Of a stretch of 64,000 nt of DNA, positions 9,345 to 19,900 are shown in pieces. A model generated the notes under the pieces. That model did not search any database. It was not told the origin of the DNA and worked only from the letters and a program-made list of their open reading frames with translations. The stretch's first letter is position 1, and each line of letters begins with the position of its first letter. The position numbers and the translations under genes were made by a program. The stretch covers positions 124,001 to 188,000 of the forward strand of contig LLEY01000035.1 of assembly GCA_001414485.1 (NCBI GenBank). The letters are read 5' to 3'. The stretch comes from Calycina herbarum (taxonomy: Eukaryota > Ascomycota > Leotiomycetes > Helotiales > Pezizellaceae).

Positions 9345-10183
9345 TTTCCTTCTAATACATAAGTAGAGTTGGATTTACTACACTAAATCCTTCATGGTAG
9401 ACTTCCTTCATCTCCCAGTCGTGACATGCCGTTGGGATAATTTGATTCAAATTTGAACGACCCCTATTCCCATTCTTTATAATGAATTAACGCACTACAT
9501 TTGCTTGATCGTGCACTTAGTTCCGTCACACAACAGTATAATATAAACACGTGCATGTATCTTAGGGATTCATTAAATTGTTTGGTGAATTATTCAGGTG
9601 GCGTGCAGTTTGTGTAACTTCAACATCCGTGATATCTGCCAACATCGTCTTGCTAAGCACCCAAGGCAAGGGCAATAGCCATGAAACTTTCTCTGATCAT
9701 ATGAGTAGCCCCAGCAACAAGAACATTCATTACTAAATGAGATATTGACTTGTATGCAGGCGTGAGGCACATGCATTCCTATCAACAAATCTAGCAATTG
9801 AATGTCGAAGTCACCTGGAGGATCTAATTTAAACGATATGAAAACACTGTGTCTAGTCTGTAAGTTAAATGAGCAAGTGAGCGTCACCTGAGTTCTTGTT
9901 ATTTAATTAGCTCAAGGAAGAGCTAATCACAGATCCGGAAATCATAGGCAAGGGTTAAAACATACGAAGGTGAATTACTTGTAGTCACCCGATTAACTCG
10001 GCTAGCTGTGGGGTATATATAGCGGGGTTCTCACTTGAGAGAAGGTCAACCACCTTCGTTTTACTCTCACAACTCCAACTCTGGATCCCTCTTCACACAT
10101 TCCTGAACCTTCTTCTAGATTTCCCTCCTGTACTCCTCTCTCGGCGAATCATCAATTCGTTTCGACGCATACCCTTCCTTAAC
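9345..10183. other. Intergenic, haloperoxidase promoter region
   Basis: AT-rich from 9345 to about 9960. A Cys-rich frame on the minus strand (9594-9887) has no recognisable family and I do not accept it as a gene. A TATATATAGCGG stretch at about 10014-10025 lies some 160 bp before the next start codon and could serve as a TATA region; a CT-rich leader follows. Confidence 0.4.
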
Positions 10184-11662
10184 ATGAAGCTCTCAAGTGT
10201 CTTGGCTGCTCTTTCAGTAGCAGGATTCGCTTCAGCTACCTACTCTGGCGATGTCGTTCAATACTGTAAGCGTACTGAAATACCCAACCATGGATTCTTC
10301 TAACATGCTCGATCAGGGGTTGACCAAACCTCCAAGTTCATCAATGGAACAGTTGGACCTCTAGTTGGTGGGCTCCAGACACCTACTGTCTGCTGGACTT
10401 TCGCTGTTACCTCAGCTTCGATGTACAACGCCGTCGCAGAAACCGAAGAAGACAACAACATCGGCTTCCAACAACTCGCTGCCTCATATGCCGCTCATAA
10501 TGCTCTCACTTGGATCTTCCATGGCTCTCGCTTGTCTCCTTACATCGATAACGCTTTGAAGACTATCCAAGCCCAAATTCTAGCCAATGATAATATTGAC
10601 CTCGACAGAGCAAGCTCGGCTGGTAGAAAGGCTGCCTTGGAAGTTATCGCCGCTCGTACCGACGATGGTATCAATGAATTTGTCGACTATAACTACGGCC
10701 CGCAGGAGCCAGGAGTTTATCAACTGACAAATCCAAGCTATGGTCTCCCTCCCGATGGTCCCCAGATCCCACTAACTCGCATGTTTTCCAACGTCCATCC
10801 AGCCGTTTCCTATCTAGCACCAACTCCACCTCAAATCACCGACCCAGCATATGAGGAGTTTCTAGCAGCTGTCAAGTCGATCGGTTTCGTCAATTCAACA
10901 ACCAGAACTCAAGACCAGACAGAAACGGCTCTCTTCTGGGAAGAATCGGCGCCAATGTAAGTCACATGCCCCAGTTGCAAGAACGATATACTGAAGTTGA
11001 ACAGCAAATGGAACCGCTTTGCCAACATCATGCTTGGTGGTTCTCTAGCGAAGGATGTCCAAAAGTCGGCGAAACTCCGCACACAACTCAACTATGCAAT
11101 GTTCAACGCAGCCGTCGCATCATGGGTATCCAAGTAAGCACATTCTAGCACCCTTTCAGAAAGAAATCACTTTGAATCATATTCTGACATCTATGGCCAG
11201 GTTTCGCTACAACACCTGGCGACCCGAGACTGCCCTCCACCGCACCGATATCTGGCTTCCTTCCGGCCACGATCTCTCCCAGCCCGACTACCGACCATTG
11301 ATCATACCCACACCAATCGAACAAGAATATACCTCGGGCCACGCATCAACCGGCAGTGCAGCCGCGGCGGTGCTCAAAGCTTTCAACGGTGGTGATAACG
11401 TCGATGTGACAATCAGCTCTCTCGTTGGCCAAAATGGAGAAGTCTTAACGCGACATTTCAGCAACATCACTGTAGGCGCCGAAGAAATTAGCAACAGTAG
11501 AATCTACGGAGGCGTAAGTTTCCTCCCCCTAAAATGCGGGACCAAGTTAATTTATTCCCACAGATTCACTTTAGTTTTGCGACTGATATTGGTATGAAGA
11601 TTGGAAACCAGGTTGCTTTGGATACACTTGCGGTGTTTGATGGGCTTTGGAACAAGTTTTAG
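10184..11662 (+). CDS. Secreted vanadium-dependent haloperoxidase-type enzyme (PAP2 superfamily)
   Basis: Five exons (10184-10265, 10317-10956, 11005-11133, 11201-11513, 11564-11662) give 420 residues. A signal peptide, MKLSSVLAALSVAGFASA, starts the protein. The vanadate/phosphate-binding residues of the family are all there after splicing: KFRYNTWRP (Lys and Arg spaced seven apart, as in the Curvularia chloroperoxidase), EQEYTSGHAST (Ser-Gly-His), and SRIYGGIHF (Arg and His spaced six apart). These sites bind vanadate in haloperoxidases and phosphate in the related acid phosphatases. The enzyme probably oxidises halides with peroxide outside the cell, but a phosphatase role cannot be excluded. 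The Lys of the first motif is completed across the exon 3-4 junction, so a wrong splice call would hide it. No metabolic cluster surrounds it. Confidence 0.85.
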
Positions 11663-12582
11663 GAGGACATCACAGACTTTTACAGTTACTCCTAGTCATC
11701 ATCCAATTGTGGATGTGCACTCATTTCCGCAAGGTCATTGCATTAGGGTAATCTCCCCGTTGCTCTGCAGAACTTTAGCTAGAGAGAAATCTCGATAAGT
11801 AGTCTCATCTGATGATAATTTCCTTGACCGCATTTATGAATCAAGCTCGCAGTGATATTTCTATGTCTCTTGTCTGTGAGGTTGCCATTTTCCGAAATAA
11901 TACGCTAACTCTGCGTTGAAAAGCATACATGAAATAGAGGAGAAGACCATAGGTCGTTCAGAAACCAACCAACACTATCTCACACTCTGAAAAAAACACA
12001 CGATAAACTTCTTGTTGAAATCTGGTGACATGGAGGTTTTTATACCATAAAATCAGTAAGTGGCCGAAACGAAATCCAGAAGAAACCATATTTAAATGGT
12101 TTACTTTGACTTTGACACTACTACGAAGTGCCTACTTTTCTCGCTTCTTCTCATTTATTCCAGTAAGCATGCTCATTGCGGGGGAGGGGTTTATTGGATT
12201 CAAGTAGTAGGATATCCTCATTTAGCAAGATGTATAAACACATGATAATCTCGTCTCAGGATCTTGTTTCATTTATTCATTGCTTCATTCATCTACTGAA
12301 CATTAAATTGAATGTACCAAAGTAGGTCATAACTAAAGCAAAACGCAGCACTTGCAAGCTCTAATAATAACCTTCCTTCCCAGTACTCCCATCCCAATGA
12401 TTTCATCACCACCAACACCATTTTCGTCCTGTTGCTCTCATCTCCCTCCTCCCTTCCCATTTTTTCGCATTCATAGTATGACATCAAACATAGGCGTGAG
12501 CCAAGAATTTCTACCGCCTCCCCATCTCAATACTCCACACCCCTCCCTTCTCCCTTCCCCCCCCCTAACACGACCACCATAT
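11663..12582. other. Intergenic between convergent genes
   Basis: The 3' flanks of the haloperoxidase gene (plus) and the TFIIIA gene (minus). 12380-12590 is pyrimidine-rich on the plus strand (runs of CCTCCC, CCCCCCC). I see no gene in it. Confidence 0.4.
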
Positions 12583-14519
12583 TTACAAACCCATCAAAGC
12601 AGGATCAATACCATTCTCCATACCAAGAGCCTGTTCAGAACCAACAATCTGATTAGCGTTACCAAGTCCACCATTGTTGTCAGATCCAGTAGTAGCAGCA
12701 GTATCAATCAAGTCCCTCATCTCAGCTTCCTCTTGTGTCCATTGATTATCCCGTCCAGGAGTCTGAGCAGGAGTAAACTCACCACCGCCAAGCCAGAAAC
12801 CGCCTTCGTCCAAGACTGGTTCGAATCCCAAGCCCCAATTCTCTTGTTCTTGTAGTGGTGCTTCGAGTCCTGGAGCCATCGAGGTTGCATTATTGTTCCA
12901 TTCTCCTCGAGGAAGCATGGTTTGTTCAAAGAGTGCGGTATCGAATTCGGTATTAGTGCTGGTGGCAAAGGGATCGTAATCGGAATGGAAAGCATTCATG
13001 TGAAGATGTAGATCATAGTCCCTAATGAATTTATGAGGACAGCCAGGAACCGAACAAAGAATTGTTCGTCTTGGGTCACAATCGTAGGATCTTCCAATCA
13101 GCTCATCGATGACTGAAGGTTTGACCCTTCTTGGCCTCTTGCTCTTCTTTTGCTTCTTTTCTGGTACAAGATCCAACATGTCATAATCCTGGTCTTCACC
13201 GTGCTCTGGTTCGTCATCGTCATCATCAATGTCTCTCTCAGCTGATGATTTGCGATTCTGATTCTTGCGTGGGACAACATCTTTCCAAGGTAGACCTAGA
13301 TGAGCAGTTCTGATGTGGTTTTCCAAATTGGCTTTTGTTGCATAGTCCTGTCCACAAGCGTCATCTTTGTCAAAATTTGCTAGGTCTGGGACATCGCTAA
13401 AGTCATAAGTACCACAAATGAAACGTGCACCTTCATGTGAACTTCGAATATGTGACATGAGATTGTATTGCTTTGTAAAGCCTTTGTTGCAGTCTGTGTA
13501 TTGACATTTGAAACACTTTCTTTCCTCAATAGATTTTCCAGAGTGTTGTGATTCAAGGTGATTGTGAAGATCTTGCTTGCGACCAAATTTCTTTTCACAA
13601 AAAGGACAGCAATTTCTGTTGGAGTGTTCCTTTTGGATGTGGTTGTTGAGCTGATTTTCAGTGGAGAATCCAAGGTTGATGGGGATACCATCTGGTTTGA
13701 ATGCACCTGGAATAACACATTGTGTACAGAGAAAAGGTGACTCATGAACTCGCTTTTGGTGTAATTTGAGTGCTGTCGGACCTTCAAACCCAGAACTACA
13801 CTGAACACCAGTAACAGGGTCAATAAAAGGACAAGGGAATGGGGAAAGTTGAAGATGATCAGATCGAATATGGCGCTGGAGAGTTTGATGTTTGCGAAAT
13901 GTTTGGTTGCATCCAGTGTATCCAGTGCATATGAATCGGTCTTGTCCTTGATGTGTCTCCATATGTCGCTTGAGTCTTGTGTTGGTCAAGAAACTCTTTC
14001 CACAGCCCTCCCATTCGCAATCATATTTCTTCTCCTTCTTGTGGGACCCGTTGATGTGGGAGTCCAGGTGCTTCTTTTCAAAGTACGCCTTGTCGCAACC
14101 TTCGTATTCACACTTGAAAGTTCGCTCATTGGTATGTGTTTTCATGTGTGATTCCAACCGGGAAGGGCGATTGAAGGTCTTGTCGCAGCCAGGAAAAGTG
14201 CATCCAATGGTCTTGTATTCAGATGGGAATTTGTCTCTTGGAGCAGGTGAGAATGGAGTGACTGGTGTGTTGACTTCATTGCCATCGTTTGAGGAGTCTT
14301 CATGCGATCGGTAGGACTGGTCGTCGTCTGGCTCTCCATCAGCCTCAGCTTTGAGGTCAATTGATTGAGTGTGGTCTACTTCTCAGTTAGTTGCAGAGCC
14401 TTCGGCGACTGAATGAATGCGCGTTGCTGCATACCTGCAGGACCAGTTGCAAGGCGCAACTTTTTGGTAGCCTCTTCCAAGGAGCCTGTGGCCTTTCTCT
14501 TCATAGCCGGAGCAGCCAT
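12583..14519 (-). CDS. RNA polymerase III transcription factor TFIIIA (ten C2H2 zinc fingers)
   Basis: Two exons (14519-14435 and 14375-12583) give 625 residues starting [20 protein letters not shown]. The 59-nt intron has a CTAACTGAGAAGTAG end. Ten C2H2 fingers follow in tandem from about residue 85: [77 protein letters not shown] and onward, the later ones irregularly spaced, as usual for TFIIIA. The last finger, [19 protein letters not shown], is separated from the ninth by an acidic and basic linker with [16 protein letters not shown] and [20 protein letters not shown] binds the internal control region of 5S rRNA genes and recruits TFIIIC/TFIIIB. The C-terminal ~130 residues are low-complexity. 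The gene is divergent from RPB6. Confidence 0.88.
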
Positions 14520-14795
14520 TGCGTTGGTGTGTTCGGCTCCCCAATATGAGGTGTATTTGACGATGCTGGACAAGGTCCACACATCATTTTTGGAAATAAT
14601 TTTGATGTGGCTGGTGAATGTGGATCGCTTGTGGCTGAGAAACACGCTAATCGAAACCTTAAATTTCCAGCAGCCAGGCGCATCACTTTTTCTTTGTCCC
14701 GTCTCCCAAAGCACAACACCAGTCCAGTCGCAAACTCTCCAACTTTCTTTCGAACCACTGCGCAACCACACAACCCACCCAACCCGCATCTCAAC
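14520..14795. promoter_or_regulatory. Shared 276-bp divergent promoter of TFIIIA and RPB6
   Basis: The two start codons point away from each other with only 276 bp between them, so both genes must draw on this segment. I see no perfect TATA box. A pyrimidine-rich stretch (TTTTCTTTGTCCCGTCTCCC) lies on the RPB6 side at about 14688-14707. Confidence 0.6.
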
Positions 14796-15459
14796 ATGTC
14801 TGACGATGGAGGAGGAGAAGGAGGGTAAGTTCCCTTGGTCAGGGGATGAGCTATTTGATCAAATCGTTGACTTGTTTTCCTCAAGATTCTCCCCAGCTTA
14901 CGGTGGTGAGGAGCCCGACTACGATCCAGATGAGCCACTCGAGCCCTACGATCCCGACGAGGAAACCCATAACCCAGAGGATACCGCGCTCGGCGAGGAT
15001 CAAGAGCAGTTCAACAATATAGTCGAGTCGGGAGACCCTTCTGCTATTGCGAATCGAAAGGGCGACAAGGCACCAAAGAACAAGAAGATTCATAAGGACG
15101 ACCGAATTACCACACCATATATGACCAAATACGAACGAGCCCGTATCCTTGGCACAAGAGCATTGCAGATTAGGTGAGTTTTGATGGATAGGTGATGGAA
15201 AGAGAATATTAAAGTTATGGACGTATTTCTGACGCGAGTCCCACTTCAGTATGAATGCGCCAGTGTTGGTTGATTTGGAGGGAGAGACGGATCCTCTTCA
15301 AATCGCGATCAAGGAGTTGAGAGAGAAGAAGATACCCTTGGTCATTCGACGATACATGCCTGATGGTTTGTAAGTTACTAAATACCATTTACGTTCAAAT
15401 TTAGCAACTAACCCCCAACCAGCTACGAAGATTGGACCTGCGAAGAACTATTGCAATAG
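14796..15459 (+). CDS. RPB6: RNA polymerase subunit Rpb6 (ABC23), shared by Pol I, II and III
   Basis: Four exons (14796-14824, 14886-15173, 15250-15369, 15423-15459) give 157 residues. The N-terminus is acidic ([10 protein letters not shown], then [19 protein letters not shown]). The conserved core reads [60 protein letters not shown] and ends [14 protein letters not shown]. This is Rpb6, which sits near the clamp and helps assembly in all three nuclear polymerases. For intron 1 the nearest acceptor (CCCAG) breaks the frame; the acceptor at TTCCTCAAG (14885) keeps it. The second splice is confirmed by the QIS-MNAP join. Confidence 0.93.
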
Positions 15460-15900
15460 GCGGAAAGCTGGATGGCCAAATTACTACTGTTGCATAGCAA
15501 ATCAAGGCACACATTGGGATGGCGTTGTATGAAAACTTGGGCGTTTTGGCATGGAGAACGATACTCTAGGGAACATAAATATTAGGTGTGACAAGAAAAC
15601 CAATTGCTTTCTTTGATATAGTTCCTCTTGGTCCTTTCTTGACGAAGGGCCAAGGTGGCTAAGACAGTCATAGATAAACCCCGAAACAGCGCCGTATCTT
15701 CTCCGAATGTCGTGGGGAACTGACACCGAACATGGGTATCTGACCCCTACAGTGGGGTTTTTGGAGGGGTCGTTAAGCCTAAAACGTCATACAAATAAAT
15801 ACAGTACCACAACCCCTCTTCAATAAACCATCTCCCTCCCTCTCCCAATCCATCCTCTCCTTCTTACCACATAATCCATCACCGCAATCCCATCACAAAA
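15460..15900. other. Intergenic between RPB6 and the esterase
   Basis: RPB6 3' flank, then a CT- and CCCTC-rich leader from about 15810 that ends ACAAAAATG at the esterase start. No other feature seen. Confidence 0.4.
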
Positions 15901-16910
15901 ATGACCTTCGAAACTAAAGCAACCATCCCCTCCTTTGGAGGAAAACTCCTAAAACTAACCCACGATGCCGACTCCGTCGGATGTTCCATGGCATTAAACC
16001 TCTACCTCCCACCCCAAGCCTTCAAAGAAGGAGCTGCCAAAATCCCAGTCCTATTCTACCTCTCCGGATTAACATGCACGGGCGATAACTGCGCAGAAAA
16101 GGGCTTCTTCCAAGCAGCAGCAAGCGAAAAGGGAATCGCAATCGTATATCCTGATACCTCCCCTCGTTCGTCTCCTTCCCCCTTTCCTTTCCCTTCTTCC
16201 GCTCCCAAGCCGCAAGGACAAAAAATAACGAGAGGCCAAAAACTAACATCCAAACAAAGGCGGACTCAACATCCAAGGCGAAGACGAGTCCTGGGATTTC
16301 GGAACAGGCGCCTCCTTCTACCTCTCCTCCACTCTTTCCCCTTACAAAGACAACTACCAAATGTACACCTACATAACCTCCACCCTCCCCTCGACCCTCT
16401 TCCCCGCCTTCCCCATCCTCGATTCCTCCCGCGTCTCAATAACAGGCCACTCAATGGGCGGACACGGCGCCCTAACCCTCTTCCTCAAAAACCCCGCCAT
16501 GTACAAAAGCGTCTCGGCATTCGCACCGATCTGCAATCCCTCAAAGTGTCCGTGGGGCGAGAAAGCGTTCAAGGGGTATCTGGGAGAGGATCGGGAACAG
16601 TGGAAGGAGTGGGATGCTACGGAACTAGTTAAGGGTTGGGGGAAGAGGTTGGACGTGTTGATTGATGTTGGGACTGGGGATGGCTTTTATAAGGGGGGTC
16701 AGCTTTTGCCGGAGAATTTTGTGGCGGCCGCGGAGGAGAAGGGGGTTGAGGGGGTGGTGGTTAGGTATCAAGAGGTATGTGTTTCTCCTTTTATGTTCTG
16801 TTGGGGGAGATTTTGCTAACCAGGAGTAGGATTATGATCACTCGTATTTCTTCATCTCGTCTTTTGCGAGAGATCATGTTGAGCATGCGGCGAAATATTT
16901 GTTCGCATAG
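15901..16910 (+). CDS. S-formylglutathione hydrolase (esterase D family)
   Basis: Three exons (15901-16165, 16260-16774, 16830-16910) give 286 residues, the usual family length. The enzyme hydrolyses S-formylglutathione to formate and glutathione in formaldehyde detoxification. Visible marks are [20 protein letters not shown] (oxyanion loop), [20 protein letters not shown] across the first splice, the nucleophile Ser in [13 protein letters not shown], the Asp region [11 protein letters not shown], and the His in [12 protein letters not shown] in the last exon. The first intron has an unusual GTTCGT donor but its removal restores the strongly conserved SPRGLNI. Codons in the 5' part are very C-rich at third positions, unlike the 3' part. 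Confidence 0.93.
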
Positions 16911-17372
16911 TAAGTCCTTTCCCCTTACCTTTTCAATTCGTGACGAGAACTGACTTTGACAGAAGCAACACCCGCCCAAAAGAAAAATTGTAGTAGTCAA
17001 ATCAAGTATGAAAAAAGAGAGAGTATTTAGCCAAAAAATGCAGCTTGTTCCGTGATGTCTGAACAATAAAATTGTCTCAACTACCGGAGGAGGGCCTGTA
17101 TCCTCTCCTCTAAGCCTAGACAAGCAATGCACTGCTTCTTGCAACCTTCAAAAATGGTTTCGCTCTCTCACGGGTATCTCTATGCAAGCAATCCGATCAT
17201 GTTTCCCTCCTTGCAATTCCTTTGTTGCTCAGCAACAAAATATATGATTTCGCTGCGTCAAAAAAATCATAGCCTCGTAATTTCGTTTCGTGGCTTGCCT
17301 CATTCCAACATTTCCAAGGTAAGTTTTCCTACCTCTTTCCATTTCGACTGTCGTCCTCTGAAAGATTTTATT
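16911..17372. other. Intergenic between convergent genes
   Basis: Downstream regions of the esterase (plus) and AFI1 (minus). No feature seen. Confidence 0.4.
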
Positions 17373-19900
17373 TCAGCTGATCCTTCTGTCAACCAACATG
17401 TTGTGTCCATCATCAGCCCCGTTCTTCTCTCCCATTTTGATCCTCATTTCCGCTTCCGCTTCTCGTTTGATTCTGTAGTAAGCCAATTTCTCAAATCGAC
17501 TCAATCCCTTCCACCAATGTCTTCCCGCTTCGTGTTCGCTGATTCGTTCCAACAAGTCAACGATTTTGATGCGTACGTCTCTGTCTTTGTGAAAGAGACC
17601 TAGAGCGATATAGAAGAGGCCGGCGTGTGATTCTGGAGCAACTGTGAGTAGTTGACAAATCTCATCATATGAATGAGCGTATTTCGAAAGTGCAATGTAG
17701 ATTTCTCGACTTGCAGCTGGAGTTAGTTTCGTCATCCGAAGTCTGTCGTGCAAATGATGTAGGTCAAGCGTTTTGAGAGGCCGAAAGTTGTATAGCTGGG
17801 CGAGGTCCTACATGGTGTCAGTAACAATTACGTGAATGAAAGGACTTTGTCAAACGACGTACCTGTTTGAAGCTGAAATAACTTCTTGTGTTTCTCCAGC
17901 CTTCAATTCGACTCACACCACCAGCCATCTCTTTCAACCTTGACGCATCATCACCCCACACATATCCGTGTCCACTGATGTTGACATTCCCAGGTTCCGC
18001 TTCTTCAACTCCAATGTACAAAGCACTAGCTCCATACAACCCCTCCTCAAACGCCGCCGAGATACGTGTAAATTTCTCAACCCAATCCCGCCATTTTGTT
18101 CGAATGACTCCCTCTCCATGGCGTGCGGCTATACTACGTAGAACATCCTGCATGAAAGCCTGATCTCCAGTTGGGTCACCTGATACTGGCATGTTTGTTG
18201 ACGCTGCGTTGGCAGCGTTGGCGTAAGCCGGGTTTTGCTGCATGAAGTTGGCCATACCCTCTGTCAATGGAGCTGGTTCGATCCGACTACTAATCTTCAT
18301 GCGGCCCGTAGGCAAATCACAAAGGACATCCCACCACTCAGGGTGATTTTCGAATGTTGGATTTGTGACTCCTGCGATGAACCCGGGGACCTTGAGGAGA
18401 TCGTCTATTTTACTGAGATCAGTATATGGGAAAGCATGTCGAGTGAACCCGCGGAGAACGCCCCCTGATGCCAATGCACACGCTGCCAGTACTGCCTCTG
18501 CAACTTCACCAGAAGGCCTGTTATGACCGAGAAAGATTACACGCTTTTGTGTCAACATTGCGTTGACTAATACAATGATTGGGTGGGTGTTTGCTCCACT
18601 CGTAGTGAGATGCCCATGAAGAGCAAACGGTTGAGGTGATTTCGCATGTGGTTCAGCAAAAGTTTGGATGAGTTTAATAAGGGAGAAATCGCCAACTGTT
18701 TCGGGAGATACCGCAACAGGTACCTTTATGGGAATGGGAATTCCATTATACATGACCCTGGTCTCAAATTCGTGGGTATCTCGAGGTACTGAGTATTGCG
18801 AATGCGCCACCACATGTGCTTTGGTGCCATTTCGTGTAAGATCCATTCGCCGTTCCGGGCTCTCTGCGAACGCGAGTATGTCATCTGGAGCCTCGCCTCT
18901 ATCTTCAGCCATTCGCATTTGAATCATTTGTTCAAACTTCTCCACGAAAAGATCCTTGTTATCGGAGGATTGAAGAAGGAATCTCTCCAAAAGACTTAAT
19001 CTGGGCATCAGTGACAGGTCCATAGTATTGACCGCATCGTAGAGTAACGCCAGCGTCGCTGGATGCGGGGATTTAAAATACTCTTCGAGGGCCAGTAATA
19101 ACAAGGGCTGATATCTTGTCAGCACGGGAATGGGAATCACGCCCAACACAACGCACCTTGTATATATGCAGAAAGGGATGCCTCGTGCATATTGCCATGG
19201 CCTTGACTACTGCTCCTCGTTTCGCCGTTGGGTCTTGTTTTGTATTTACCAAATTCAAGACATAGATCAATGGGGGACCTTCACCACCTTCTGGCTCACT
19301 ATCGTCGGATTCATCTGCTGTGGTATCTCCGTCCAGTTCTTCATTCTCCTCGTCGTCTAATGAATCTTGGTCCTCGGGACCCAACCGTCCTGCGGCGCGA
19401 TCCTTCCTCCTTTGCCTCCTCTGGCGCCGTTCCTCTTTCAATTCCGCCTCCTCCTCCTCCTGGCTGGTATCTTTGTGGAGGAAGAATATGGTCCAGTCCT
19501 GATTTCGCACATGCGCTTGATCTGGCAACATCAATTCCGCCAACATGTGCTCATCACCAGTGATCGCTACAGGGTATTGGTGCTCCATGATCGGCCCCTT
19601 ATCGATATCGAAGGAAGCCACCAAGATATACTCAACGTGGTTCTCCCCCTCCCCTCGCGGGTACTGTGACCGCAACTTCCTCCGTGGGTGAGCATCTGGG
19701 TTGTATTTGCGCGGCGCAGACAGGGAAGAATGTTGGGAGGAGATGCCGCTGGAAGGGGTCTTGGAGGTCGACCCCGTATCCGAGGTTCGATTGGTGTCAA
19801 TCATGGGGGGGTTGGGAGAGCGCGAGGGTCTTCTGGAATGTCGCGACATTGATGACGGCGATCTGGAGGAGGGAAAGGAGGAGAGGGAGGTACGCCGCAT
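17373..19900 (-). CDS. AFI1: Arf3-interacting protein Afi1, DENN-type polarity factor
   Basis: Three exons (19900-19157, 19107-17863, 17807-17373) give 807 residues. After a Ser/Arg-rich lead of ~80 residues comes the Afi1 docking domain: [40 protein letters not shown] and WTIFFLHKD. An acidic insert ([13 protein letters not shown] to [11 protein letters not shown]) interrupts before [16 protein letters not shown]. Exon 2 holds the SPA/DENN core: [58 protein letters not shown] and [20 protein letters not shown]. Yeast Afi1 binds GTP-bound Arf3 at the plasma membrane and helps keep cell polarity. Both joins are clean ([13 protein letters not shown] and [14 protein letters not shown]). Confidence 0.88.

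Noticed and set aside
9594..9887. Cys-rich minus-strand frame that could suggest a small secreted effector
   Set aside because: No signal peptide at its start, no Cys spacing of a known family and AT-rich surroundings.
17127..17603. 158-codon plus-strand frame opposite the AFI1 3' end
   Set aside because: Overlaps the conserved C-terminal exon of AFI1 on the other strand and has no family features.
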